A stretch of 64,000 nucleotides of DNA from Promicromonospora sp042731755 (GTDB lineage: Bacteria; Actinomycetota; Actinomycetes; Actinomycetales; Cellulomonadaceae): the NCBI RefSeq assembly GCF_042731755.1, contig NZ_JBHWLR010000011.1:62001-126000 (forward strand). The letters are read 5' to 3'. Position numbers and translations under genes: made by a program. The first letter of the stretch is position 1, and each line of letters begins with the position of its first letter. Below, in pieces: positions 7,957 to 16,563 of the stretch. The notes under the pieces are model-generated. The model was not told where the DNA came from and searched no databases. It saw nothing but the letters and a program-made list of their open reading frames with translations.

Positions 7957-9096
7957 TCAGGCGGGGTTGATCCCCAGCTGCATCCCGGCGAGCCCCCGCT
8001 TGCGCGTGGCCAGCGCGGAGGCGACCTCGCGCAGCACCTTCGCGCCAGGTGAGTCGGGGTCGGCGAGCACGACCGGCGTGCCGGCGTCCCCGCCCTCCCG
8101 GACGGCGACGTCGAGCGGCACCTGGCCGAGCAGCGGCACGTCCTTGCCGATCACCTGGGTGAGCCGCGCCGAGACCTGCTCGCCGCCGCCCTCGCCGAAG
8201 ATCGACAGCCGGGTGCCGTCGGGCTGCTCCAGCCACGACATGTTCTCGACCACGCCCACGACGCCCTGCGACGTCTGGGTCGCCACCGACCCGGCCCGCT
8301 CGGCCACCTCCGCGGCCGCGGCCTGCGGCGTGGTGACCACGAGGATCTCGGACGACGGCAGGAGCTGCGCCACCGAGATCGCGATGTCGCCGGTGCCGGG
8401 CGGCAGGTCGAGCAGCAGCACGTCGAGGTCGCCCCAGAACACGTCCGCGAGGAACTGCTCCAGCGCGCGGTGCAGCATCGGCCCGCGCCAGACGACGGGC
8501 TGGCCCTTCGGCACGAACATGCCGATCGAGACCACCTTGACGCCGTGGGCGATGGGCGGCAACAGCATGTTGTCGACTCGCGTCGGCTGCCGGTCCACAC
8601 CGAGCATCCGGGGGATCGAGAAGCCGTAGATGTCGGCGTCGATCACGCCCACCGACAGCCCGTCGGCGGCCAGGGCCACAGCGAGGTTCGCCGTGACGGA
8701 CGACTTGCCCACGCCGCCCTTGCCCGACGCGACCGCGAACACCTTGGTCATCGAGCCCGGCTGCGAGAACGGGATGACGGGGTCGCCCGCGCCGCCGCGC
8801 AGCATCGAGCGCAGCGAGGACCGCTGCTCGGGCGTCATCACGCCCAGCTCGACGTCGACGCCGGACACGCCCTCGACCGCCGTCGCGGCCGCCGTCACGT
8901 CCTTGACCAGCGTCGACTTCATCGGACAGCCCGCGACGGTGAGGTCCACCCCGACGGCGACGTGCCCGCCCGCGGAGACGTCGACCGACCGGACCATGCC
9001 CAGGTCGGTGATGGGGCGCCGGATCTCGGGGTCGAGCACGCCGGTCAGTGCGTCGCGGACACGAGCCTCGAGCGCGGGGGAGTCGACTGCGGTCAT
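7957..9096 (-). CDS. mrp: Mrp/ApbC-type P-loop ATPase, iron-sulfur cluster carrier
   Basis: A 379-residue Mrp/NBP35-family protein that binds and transfers Fe-S clusters in the cytosol. Residues 1-100 are a MIP18/DUF59 domain with the conserved AGCPM. The ATPase has the deviant Walker A KGGVGKSS near residue 120, then DADIYGFS and LLDLPPGTGD. The CxxC that bridges the cluster in many family members is replaced by a cysteine-free stretch after VENMSWLE, as I recall for mycobacterial Mrp as well. Start ATG at 9096. The gene is divergent from the 644-residue protein and convergent with rsr. Confidence 0.93.
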   Translation of the reverse strand: MTAVDSPALEARVRDALTGVLDPEIRRPITDLGMVRSVDVSAGGHVAVGVDLTVAGCPMKSTLVKDVTAAATAVEGVSGVDVELGVMTPEQRSSLRSMLRGGAGDPVIPFSQPGSMTKVFAVASGKGGVGKSSVTANLAVALAADGLSVGVIDADIYGFSIPRMLGVDRQPTRVDNMLLPPIAHGVKVVSIGMFVPKGQPVVWRGPMLHRALEQFLADVFWGDLDVLLLDLPPGTGDIAISVAQLLPSSEILVVTTPQAAAAEVAERAGSVATQTSQGVVGVVENMSWLEQPDGTRLSIFGEGGGEQVSARLTQVIGKDVPLLGQVPLDVAVREGGDAGTPVVLADPDSPGAKVLREVASALATRKRGLAGMQLGINPA

Positions 9097-9213
9097 GAAT
9101 CGATCTTAGGCGGGGCCCGGACGCTCCTTGATCAGTGGTCCCGGGCGGGGTCCTTGCAGTGCCCGTCAGTTGGTGGCGGTACGCTGCCTCACCACCGAGG
9201 GTGAGGAGGCCCG

Positions 9214-11148
9214 ATGACCGAGCCACGCGTGCCAGCGCGAGTTCGGCGTGTCGCCTCCGAGGACCAGGCACGCGAGCTCGCCGCCGAGCTGCAGCGCCAG
9301 GGCCGCCGCTGGCCGGTGGTGGTCATCTCGACCCCGGCCGGCCACTCCGTGCCCTTCGTGGACCCGCAGCGGGTGCTCGACGACGTTGCCGGGCTCGCCG
9401 AGGTCGTCGTCATACCCACGGGCGACGTGTCGTGGGAGTTCTCGTCGGGCATGCCGCCCGACACCCAGGTCTACGGCGGCGCGTCCCGCGTCTACGGCAC
9501 CGAGCTGGACTGGGTGCACCAGCCCCGCCGCTCGCCGCTGCACTTCGCGTACTCGACCGACGAGGACGCGCACGTGCGGGAACGCCTGGTCGGCGACGTC
9601 ATGCGGTTCGCGGTGCGCGCCGGGCTCGTCGGCGCGGCGCGGGCCGCCCCGGACGCGACCGTCATCGAGGGCCGGGTGCTGGGCGTGCTCGGCACGCGCG
9701 CCCTGGTCAGCACGGACGACGGCGGCCAGGTCACCGTCGCGGAGGAGCTCGTCCTGGCCGACGTGCCGCTCGCCCGCGTGCTCGCGCCCGGGATGCGCGT
9801 CACGGGAGTGCTCGACCCGGTCCGCCGCCTCCTCGACGTGCGCGGCATGCTGCCCGACGCCGATGCGTTGCGCCGGGCGGTGCACCTCGCCTACCGCGTG
9901 GGCCAGGTGGTGCTGGGCCGGGTGGAGAGCGTCGAGGACGAGGCGGTGCGCGTCGCGCTGGCGCCCGGCGTCCGCGTGCGCGTGCGCCGCGCCGCCATCA
10001 CGGGCAACGACCTGGACCTGCTGAGCGACCTCTTCACGGTGGGCGAGGTGATCCTGGCCCGCCGGGTCCCGGCGCCGCTGGACGGCCTGGCGCTGCGGCT
10101 GGACGACGTCGACGAGTCCGAGGACCGGCCCGTCCCCGCGATCGCCCTGCTCGACGGCGGGCCGCCGTGGCTCGAGCCCCCGGAGTCGGAGCCCGAGCTG
10201 CCCCGGCTCGACGGCCCGCTGGTGGTGGGCTCGCTGGCCGAGCCCCACGAGCCCGTCGACCTCGGCGGGACCCGCCCCGCGCCGTCGTCGGGCCCGCCCA
10301 CCCCTGCCGACCTGTTCGGCCTGCGCCCCGCCGACGTCGGACCGGTGCCGACGCCGGCCGACGGCCAGCGCAAGCCGACCCCCGGCGACGTGGCCGCGTG
10401 GCATGCGGGCGGGCACGACGCCCTGCCCTCGCCGACGGCGGCGGAGGCGGCGCCGGAGCCGGCCGGCAAGGCCGCCCGTGACCTCAGCCTGTCCCTCGAC
10501 GCCGCGCGGTCCCGGGCGGGCGCGCTGGAGAAGGAGCTGCTGGACGACAAGGTCCGGCGGCGCCAGGTCGAGCTGGAGGTCGACCGCCTGCTGGGTCGGG
10601 TCGGCGAGCTCACCGAACGGCTCGAGCGCAGCGAACGCCGGGCGGAGCAGCAGGCCACGGCCTTGCGCAAGGCCCGGCAGGAGGCCGCGCGCCTCCGCCG
10701 TCGGCTGGGCGACGCCGGCGTGGAGGTGCCCGAGGAGCGGTACTTCGCCGACGACGAGGAGCAGCTCCGGTTCGAGGTGCTGACCGAGTGGGCCCGCGCG
10801 ATCCCCGCGGCGGAGAAAGCCGGGCGCCCCCTGGCCGACTACACGCTCGGCCCGCGGTTCCTCGCCTCCCTGACCGAGGTCGAGGGCGTGAGCCGCGACC
10901 GTGTGGTGTGGACGCTCGTCATGGTGCTGACCGGGCTCGCGCTCGACATGAACGGCCTGCAGGTGCACCGCCTCCGCACGGGCGCCGGCGGTGACGACCC
11001 GTTCCGGCACCGGGACGACGGCGCCGTGTGCTGGCGGGTGTCGCTGCAGGTCAACACGCCGTCGGCCCGCAGGCTGCACTACTGGAAGCTGCCGGGCGGC
11101 GCCTACGAGCTGTCGCGCGTGGTGCTCCACGACGACGTGGAGCCCTGA
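9214..11148 (+). CDS. Uncharacterised protein with S1-like repeats and a coiled coil
   Basis: 644 residues of unknown function. Residues about 30-125 form a conserved-looking N-terminal domain (motifs VVVISTPAG and MPPDTQVYGGASRVYG). Residues about 150-215 and 225-290 read as two OB/S1-like beta barrels (VIEGRVLGVLGTRALV and GQVVLGRVESVEDEAVRVAL), suggesting nucleic-acid contact. An acidic, proline-rich linker covers about 295-425. Residues about 430-510 are a charged coiled coil, and a C-terminal alpha/beta domain ends at SRVVLHDDVEP. There is no signal peptide or membrane segment. The start has a strong GAGGAGG site. Its 3' end overlaps the convergent DUF1003 gene by 46 bp. Confidence 0.8.
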   Translation: MTEPRVPARVRRVASEDQARELAAELQRQGRRWPVVVISTPAGHSVPFVDPQRVLDDVAGLAEVVVIPTGDVSWEFSSGMPPDTQVYGGASRVYGTELDWVHQPRRSPLHFAYSTDEDAHVRERLVGDVMRFAVRAGLVGAARAAPDATVIEGRVLGVLGTRALVSTDDGGQVTVAEELVLADVPLARVLAPGMRVTGVLDPVRRLLDVRGMLPDADALRRAVHLAYRVGQVVLGRVESVEDEAVRVALAPGVRVRVRRAAITGNDLDLLSDLFTVGEVILARRVPAPLDGLALRLDDVDESEDRPVPAIALLDGGPPWLEPPESEPELPRLDGPLVVGSLAEPHEPVDLGGTRPAPSSGPPTPADLFGLRPADVGPVPTPADGQRKPTPGDVAAWHAGGHDALPSPTAAEAAPEPAGKAARDLSLSLDAARSRAGALEKELLDDKVRRRQVELEVDRLLGRVGELTERLERSERRAEQQATALRKARQEAARLRRRLGDAGVEVPEERYFADDEEQLRFEVLTEWARAIPAAEKAGRPLADYTLGPRFLASLTEVEGVSRDRVVWTLVMVLTGLALDMNGLQVHRLRTGAGGDDPFRHRDDGAVCWRVSLQVNTPSARRLHYWKLPGGAYELSRVVLHDDVEP

Positions 11149-11627
11149 CCGCGGTCCTTCTCGTCCAGCTCCTCCAGCAGGTTGCGGATCTCCGAGCGCA
11201 CGAAGTCGCGGGTCGCGACCTCCGAGAGGGCGACACGCAGCGCCGCCATCTCGCGCGCCAGGTACTCCGTGTCGGCGAGGTTGCGCTCGCCGCGCTGCCG
11301 GTCCTGCTCCGCGGTGACGCGGTCGCGGTCGTCCTGCCGGTTCTGCGCCAGCAGGATCAGCGGCGCGGCGTAGCTGGCCTGGAGCGACAGCATCAGGGTG
11401 AGCGCCGTGAACCCGTTGGCCGCGCTGTCGAACCGCAGGTGCTCCGGGGCCCAGATGTTCCACGCGAGCCAGAGCAGGCAGAACACCGTGAGGTAGATGA
11501 GGAACCGCGGCGTGCCCAGGAACCGGGCGATGGCCTCCGTGGCCTTGCCGACGGCGTCCTCGTCCAGCCGGAACCGGGGGACCAGGCCGCGCCGCTGCGC
11601 GAGCGGGGTGTCGAGACGGTCAGGCAC
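11103..11627 (-). CDS. DUF1003 membrane protein
   Basis: A 174-residue protein matching DUF1003. Two hydrophobic helices (about residues 42-62 and 72-95) flank the family's NIWAP motif. A charged helical tail rich in Arg/Glu follows and ends in the typical LLEELDEK. The function of the family is not established. The start overlaps the stop of the upstream MgtE-N/CBS gene by 8 bp, a pairing I recall as common in actinobacteria, which suggests a membrane or magnesium-related unit. The last 46 bp overlap the convergent S1-like gene. Confidence 0.9.
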   Translation of the reverse strand: MPDRLDTPLAQRRGLVPRFRLDEDAVGKATEAIARFLGTPRFLIYLTVFCLLWLAWNIWAPEHLRFDSAANGFTALTLMLSLQASYAAPLILLAQNRQDDRDRVTAEQDRQRGERNLADTEYLAREMAALRVALSEVATRDFVRSEIRNLLEELDEKDRGQGSTSSWSTTRDSS

Positions 11628-12927
11628 GGCCGGCCCCCCGTCGTGTCGGGCGCGCCGCCGACTGCGCGGCGATCGCCTCCATGCGCTCGTCGTCGCTGCC
11701 GCGCCAGTCGTCCGGGAGGATGTGGTCCAGCACGTCGTCGACCGTGACCACGCCCAGCAGCCGGCGCTGCGCGTCGAGCACCGGCAGGGCGAGCAGGTCG
11801 TACGCCGCGAGCAGCCGCGTCACCTGACCCACCGACGCGTCGGGGGTGAGCCACTCGGTCTCCGTGTCCAGCATGGAGGCGACGGCCGCGTGCGGGGGCT
11901 CCCGCAGCAGCCGCTGGAAGTGCGCGACGCCGAGGAACCGCCCCGTCGGCGTCTCCAGGGGTGGCCGCACCACGAACACCAGGGAGGCCAGGGCGGGCGG
12001 CAGCTCCTTCCGCCGGATCTGGGCCAGCGCCGTCGCAATCGTGTCGTCCGCGCCCAGGATCACGGGCTCCGTGGTCATCAGACCGCCCGCCGTGTCCTCG
12101 GCGTACTCCAGCAGACGGCGGACGTCGGCCGCCTCGTCCGGCTCCATCAGGTTCAGGAGCTGGGCGGCCTGCTCGTCGGGCAGCTCGTTGAGCAGGTCGG
12201 CGGCGTCGTCCGGCTCCATGACCTCCAGGACGTCGGCCGCGCGGTCGCGGTCCAGGCCCGACACGATCGACACCTGCGCGTCCTCCGGCAGCTCCTCCAG
12301 CACGTCCGCGAGGCGCTCGTCGTCGAGCGCGGCGGCGATCTCCATCCGGCGCGCGGTGCCCAGGTCCCGGATCACGTCCGCGAGGTCCGCCGCGCGCATG
12401 TCCTGGTACGCCTCCAGCAGCCGGGCGGCGCCCTGCTCGGGCGACCGGCTGGTGAGGTCCTGCACGGCGTCCACCGGCACGGTCAGGGTCGAGCCCCGCC
12501 GGAACGGGGCCGACCCGCGCGTCGACCGCCGTCGGACGAAGAGCTGGTCCACCAGCCAGTCGCCCGTGCGCTGCTGCGCGATCGAGACGTCCTCGATCGT
12601 CACCTCGCCCGAACCGTCCTTGAGCTGGACCCGGCGGTCCAGCAGCTCGCCCAGCACCACCGACTCCATGGCCCGCTGCTCGAACCGCCGCATGTTCACC
12701 AGGCCCGTGCTGATCACCTGGCCCGCGTCGATGCTCGTCACGCGCGTCAGCGGGAGGAAGACCCGCCGTCGGCCCGGGACCTCGACCACCAGGCCCACCG
12801 CCCGCGGCGCGCCCTTCGCCCGCACCAGCACGACGACGTCACGGACCCGGCCCACCTGGTCGCCGATGGGATCGAAGACGGCGGTGCCGGCCAGACGTGC
12901 GACGAAAACCCTGGTGCTGGCGCTCAC
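11620..12927 (-). CDS. PRC-barrel / MgtE-N / CBS-domain protein lacking a transport domain
   Basis: About 435 residues. A PRC-barrel-like N terminus is followed by MgtE_N helical repeats (residues about 200-290, with LADVLEELPEDAQ and DDAADLLNELPDEQ). A CBS pair comes next (VTRLLAAYDLLALPVLDAQ), and the protein then stops. The five-helix membrane channel of true MgtE is missing. It may sense Mg2+ or nucleotides and act with the DUF1003 protein encoded downstream. The GTG at 12927 (SASTRVFVARLAG) is preferred over a longer frame to 13077 that would run into the divergent gene at 13001. Confidence 0.87.
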   Translation of the reverse strand: MSASTRVFVARLAGTAVFDPIGDQVGRVRDVVVLVRAKGAPRAVGLVVEVPGRRRVFLPLTRVTSIDAGQVISTGLVNMRRFEQRAMESVVLGELLDRRVQLKDGSGEVTIEDVSIAQQRTGDWLVDQLFVRRRSTRGSAPFRRGSTLTVPVDAVQDLTSRSPEQGAARLLEAYQDMRAADLADVIRDLGTARRMEIAAALDDERLADVLEELPEDAQVSIVSGLDRDRAADVLEVMEPDDAADLLNELPDEQAAQLLNLMEPDEAADVRRLLEYAEDTAGGLMTTEPVILGADDTIATALAQIRRKELPPALASLVFVVRPPLETPTGRFLGVAHFQRLLREPPHAAVASMLDTETEWLTPDASVGQVTRLLAAYDLLALPVLDAQRRLLGVVTVDDVLDHILPDDWRGSDDERMEAIAAQSAARPTRRGAGRA

Positions 12928-13000
12928 GCTGGTCAGCCTACGACCCGTGTCGGGGCGTCGCTCCTCGCCACTATCGTCCGGGTAGGGGAGACTATGGGGT

Positions 13001-13870
13001 ATGAGCATGTCTCGCCCGGGTGCCGTCCCGAAGGTCCCGACCCTGCCGGCCGGTGACGAGGTTGCCGCGTACTCCACCTACCTGGAGGCGCAGAAAGCAG
13101 TCGACTACCTCTCCGACAACAAGTTCCCCGTCGAGAACGTCACCATCGTGGGCACCGACCTGCGCATGGTCGAGCGTGTCACGGGGCGACTCACCTACGG
13201 CCGGGTGGCGCTCGCGGGCGCCCTGTCCGGCGCGTGGTTCGGTTTCTTCGTGGGCCTGCTGCTGACGCTCTTCGCGGGCTCCTCGGGATTCCAGGTGATG
13301 TTCGCCGGCATCGCGCTCGGTGCGGGCTTCGGCCTGCTGTTCTCGATCCTGTCGTACTCGTTCACGGGCGGACGGCGCGACTTCACGTCGTCGTCGCAGA
13401 TCGTGGCCGCGACCTACGCGATCCTCTGCGGTCACGAGCACGCGAGCGACGCACGGGCGCTGCTCGTGCAGTCGCCGGGCGGCCTGGGCAAGGCGCGCGG
13501 GGCGGCCTCGGTCGGGGTCCCGGCCCCGGCGGCGCCCGCGCCCGCGGCTCCGGCGGGTCAGGCCCCCGGTGTCGCGCCGACGGCGCCCGCCGCGCCGGCG
13601 ACGCCCCGCACCCCGGACCCGCGCTGGGTCACGCCCTCGGGCGAGCCCCGCTACGGCGCGATGCGGCCGGGTGCGGCTGGTGCAGCCGGTGCCGGCGCGG
13701 GCGGTGCGGGCGCGCCGACGCCGGCCGACGCGCCGGTCCCGCCGTCGGACGACCCGTCCGACCCGCCGGCCGAGCCGGCCGAGACCGGCGAGCCGGACGA
13801 CGCCCCGACGTCCCGCACGACGCCCCACCAGGGCAACCCGTACGCGCCGCCGACGGACGACCAGAAGTAG
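13001..13870 (+). CDS. General stress protein 17M-like membrane protein with Ala/Pro-rich tail
   Basis: 289 residues. Residues about 20-70 match the YflT/general stress protein 17M domain (AAYSTYLEAQKAVDYLSD, then VENVTIVGTDL). Two hydrophobic helices follow (about 75-100 and 102-122). From residue about 165 the protein is a long Pro/Ala/Gly-rich tail, probably disordered and cytoplasmic. Function unknown; family members respond to general stress. It is divergent from the MgtE-N/CBS gene, with only about 70 bp shared for both promoters. Confidence 0.85.
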   Translation: MSMSRPGAVPKVPTLPAGDEVAAYSTYLEAQKAVDYLSDNKFPVENVTIVGTDLRMVERVTGRLTYGRVALAGALSGAWFGFFVGLLLTLFAGSSGFQVMFAGIALGAGFGLLFSILSYSFTGGRRDFTSSSQIVAATYAILCGHEHASDARALLVQSPGGLGKARGAASVGVPAPAAPAPAAPAGQAPGVAPTAPAAPATPRTPDPRWVTPSGEPRYGAMRPGAAGAAGAGAGGAGAPTPADAPVPPSDDPSDPPAEPAETGEPDDAPTSRTTPHQGNPYAPPTDDQK

Positions 13871-13901
13871 GCCGCCCCGCACCCCAGGCGCGCCCAGGCA
13901 A

Positions 13902-13969
13902 TGACTTCGGTCGGCTGCCCTGAGACCGGTCAATCGACCGACCGCTCTCAGGGCAACCGACCGAAGTCA
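13902..13969. terminator. Long inverted repeat between convergent genes
   Basis: 24-bp arms (13902-13925 and 13946-13969) with one mismatch that becomes G-U on the minus-strand RNA. The 20-nt centre itself pairs as CGGTC/GACCG. Placed between the stress protein and aminopeptidase P stops, it should act as a bidirectional terminator. Confidence 0.6.
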
Positions 13970-13990
13970 GCTGGTGCGCCGCGCCAGACC

Positions 13991-15532
13991 TCAGCGCAGC
14001 GCGGCCATCCAGGCCTCGACGTCCTCCGGGCGGCGGGGCAGCGCGGCCGAGAGGTTCTCGTAACCGTCCTCGGTGACCAGCACGTCGTCCTCGATCCGCA
14101 CGCCGATGCCGCGGAACTCCTCGGGGACGGCGAGGTCGTCGGCCTTGAAGTAGAGGCCCGGCTCGATGGTGAACACCATGCCCGCCTCCAGGGTGCCGTC
14201 GAGGTAGAGCTCGCGGCGCGCCTGCGCGCAGTCGTGTACGTCGAGGCCGAGGTGGTGCGACGTGCCGTGCACCATCCAGCGGCGGTGCTGCTGGCCGTCC
14301 TCGCCCAGCGCCTCCGCGGCGGTCACACCGTCGGGCAGGAAGCCCCACTCCTCGAGGCGGGCCGCGATGACCTCCATGGCCGCCGCGTGGATGTCGCGGA
14401 ACTTGGTGCCCGGCCGCGCGACGGCGAACGCGGCGTCGGCCGCGTCCAGCACCGCCTGGTAGATCTTGCGCTGCACGTCGGTGTACTCGCCGTCCACGGG
14501 CAGGGAGCGCGTGACGTCGGCGGTGTACAGGGAGTCGACCTCGACGCCGCCGTCGAGCAGCAGCACGTCGCCCGACCGGACCTCGCCGTCGTTCCGGATC
14601 CAGTGCAGGGTCGTGGCGTGCTCGCCCGAGGCCGCGATGGTCTCGTAGCCCACGGCGTTGCCCTCGAGGCGCGCGTGCCCGTCGAAGGTGGTCTCGACGA
14701 CGCGCTCGCCGCGGCGGTGCTCCTTGGCGGCGGGCAGCGCGCGGACGACGGCCTCGAAGCCCTCGATGGTGCGGGCCACGGCCTCGCGCATCTGCTGGAT
14801 CTCGTACTCGTCCTTGATCAGGCGCAGCTCGGACGTGGCCTCGACGAGCACGTCGTCGGACACGAGCTGCTCGTCCTCGGTCTCGCCGGCCTCCAGCCGG
14901 AGCTCCTCGACGAGCGCCTCGATCGCGTCGTCCGCGCCGGTCACGACGAGGAGGCGCACGCCGCCGTCGCCCACGTCCTTGCCCAGGGCGTCGCCCAGCT
15001 CGTCGATGTGGCGGGCCTCGATGCCGGTCAGGGCCTCGATGTCGGCCAGCGACGGGCGGGCGCCCACCCAGAACTCGCCGTAGCGCGCGTCGGCGTAGAA
15101 CTCCTCGTTGTCGCGCGGGGCGAGCGGCCGCACGTACAGCACGGCGTGGTGGTTCGAACCGGAGTCGCCCGTGCCGTCCTCGACCGGGTGCAGCACCAGC
15201 ACGGCGTCGGGCTCGCGGTCGGTGCCCAGACCCGTGAGGTGCGCGAACGCCGAGTGCGGCCGGAACCGGTAGTCGGTGTCGTTCGACCGGGGCTTGAGCG
15301 AGCCCGCCGGGATCACGAGGCGCGCGCCGGGCAGGCGCTCCGAGAGCGCGGAGCGGCGGGCGACGGTGAACGGCGCGGCGTCCGACGGCGTCAGGCCGAG
15401 CTCGGCGCGCGGGGCCCACTGCGACATCACGAAGTTCTTGAACGCGGTCGAGGCGGGACGGTGCGAGCGGTTGGAGCCGCGGTCCGCGGTTCCCTGCTCG
15501 TCAGGCTGAGAAGTGGTCGTGGGCTCGCTCAT
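13991..15532 (-). CDS. pepP: Xaa-Pro aminopeptidase (M24B, aminopeptidase P)
   Basis: A 513-residue cytosolic metallopeptidase that removes the N-terminal residue before proline. An AMP_N domain spans about 50-190 (DTDYRFRPHSAFAHLTG). The pita-bread M24 domain carries the five metal ligands: the two Asp in LLDGGVEVDSLYTADVTR, His in TSHHLGLDVHD, Glu in TIEPG and Glu in RIEDD. The first 40 residues are polar and probably disordered. Its start is close to the alpha/beta hydrolase gene stop (13 bp apart), so the two may be co-transcribed. Confidence 0.95.
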   Translation of the reverse strand: MSEPTTTSQPDEQGTADRGSNRSHRPASTAFKNFVMSQWAPRAELGLTPSDAAPFTVARRSALSERLPGARLVIPAGSLKPRSNDTDYRFRPHSAFAHLTGLGTDREPDAVLVLHPVEDGTGDSGSNHHAVLYVRPLAPRDNEEFYADARYGEFWVGARPSLADIEALTGIEARHIDELGDALGKDVGDGGVRLLVVTGADDAIEALVEELRLEAGETEDEQLVSDDVLVEATSELRLIKDEYEIQQMREAVARTIEGFEAVVRALPAAKEHRRGERVVETTFDGHARLEGNAVGYETIAASGEHATTLHWIRNDGEVRSGDVLLLDGGVEVDSLYTADVTRSLPVDGEYTDVQRKIYQAVLDAADAAFAVARPGTKFRDIHAAAMEVIAARLEEWGFLPDGVTAAEALGEDGQQHRRWMVHGTSHHLGLDVHDCAQARRELYLDGTLEAGMVFTIEPGLYFKADDLAVPEEFRGIGVRIEDDVLVTEDGYENLSAALPRRPEDVEAWMAALR

Positions 15533-15544
15533 GCGCCCAGTGTT

Positions 15545-16372
15545 TCACGCACGCCGCCCGAAGTCGGCAAGCGCCCGGGTGAGGACCCGGTTGAACGCGG
15601 AGGGGGCCTCCGTGTTCACGTCGTGCCCCGCGCCGGGGACGACGACGAGCGCGCCGTCGCGGGCGGCGGCGAGGTGCCGCTGCTCCCCGATGCGCATCGC
15701 GTCGCGCGCGCCGTTGACGAACCAGACCGGCACCTGCGCGGCGCGCACGTTCGCGATCGAGGAGCGCCCGGCGAGGTGCGTCAGCGCGTCCGTGACGACG
15801 TCCCAGGTGGGCCGGTACATCTCGGCGGTCTGGAGCGGCGCGATCTCGATCTGCGCCAGGTCCGCGCCGCCGGGGGCGCTCCGCAGGGAGCGGAACGAGG
15901 GCACCGAGAGGCGGGGGCTGTGCACGCTCGGGTGCACGACGCGGCCGGTCAGGCGGCGCGAGAGGTAGGCGGCGTTCGCCACGGTCCGCGCGACGTCCCG
16001 GTAGAGCCGGACGGGCTTGCCCTTGGGGTCGGACGTGCAGCCCGCGGCCAGCACGCCTACCAGGCGCTCGGTGGTCCCGGGCCGGGCGGCCCAGGCGAGC
16101 GACGTGTAGCCGCCCAGCGACAGGCCGACCAGGGCGACGGGGCCGGACGGGAGGGACGCGACGGCGTCGTCCACGGCCTCGAAGGCGCCGTCCATGGTGA
16201 ACCGGTCGTGGCGGCGCGCGCCGTGCGCCGGCAGGTCGACCGCGACGGCCTCGTGGCCGGCCGCGCGCAGGTGCTCGACCTGGTTCTCCCAGATCGCACC
16301 GGAGCTGCGCATGCCGTGCACGAAGACCACGCTCGTAGGGGTGTTGGGCGGAGTCTCGTGGTTGCTGCTCAT
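15545..16372 (-). CDS. Alpha/beta-fold hydrolase
   Basis: 275 residues with the alpha/beta hydrolase plan. The HG oxyanion motif is VVFVHGMRSSG near residue 15. The nucleophile elbow is GLSLGGYTS with the catalytic Ser. The acid is Asp in NGARDAM and the base is His in PGAGHDVNTE near the C terminus. The substrate is unknown (esterase, lipase or peroxidase-like). The ATG at 16372 with GAAGGT upstream is preferred over a longer frame into the divergent PHP gene region. Lies directly upstream of pepP on the same strand. Confidence 0.88.
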   Translation of the reverse strand: MSSNHETPPNTPTSVVFVHGMRSSGAIWENQVEHLRAAGHEAVAVDLPAHGARRHDRFTMDGAFEAVDDAVASLPSGPVALVGLSLGGYTSLAWAARPGTTERLVGVLAAGCTSDPKGKPVRLYRDVARTVANAAYLSRRLTGRVVHPSVHSPRLSVPSFRSLRSAPGGADLAQIEIAPLQTAEMYRPTWDVVTDALTHLAGRSSIANVRAAQVPVWFVNGARDAMRIGEQRHLAAARDGALVVVPGAGHDVNTEAPSAFNRVLTRALADFGRRA

Positions 16373-16563
16373 TACCTTCGATGATGCGGGATCGGCTTGG
16401 GCACGCGGCGTACGACGGCGGAACACGGCGTGAACGTGCTGTGTGGGCTTGCTGTCGCAGGGCCTTGTTGCTGCGGGAGCCCGACGCCGGGCCGCCCCCG
16501 GCGTGCTGCACCTCACCACCGCCCCGTGCCTCTCCCTGCCCCGGGGATCTCTACCCTTGTGGG

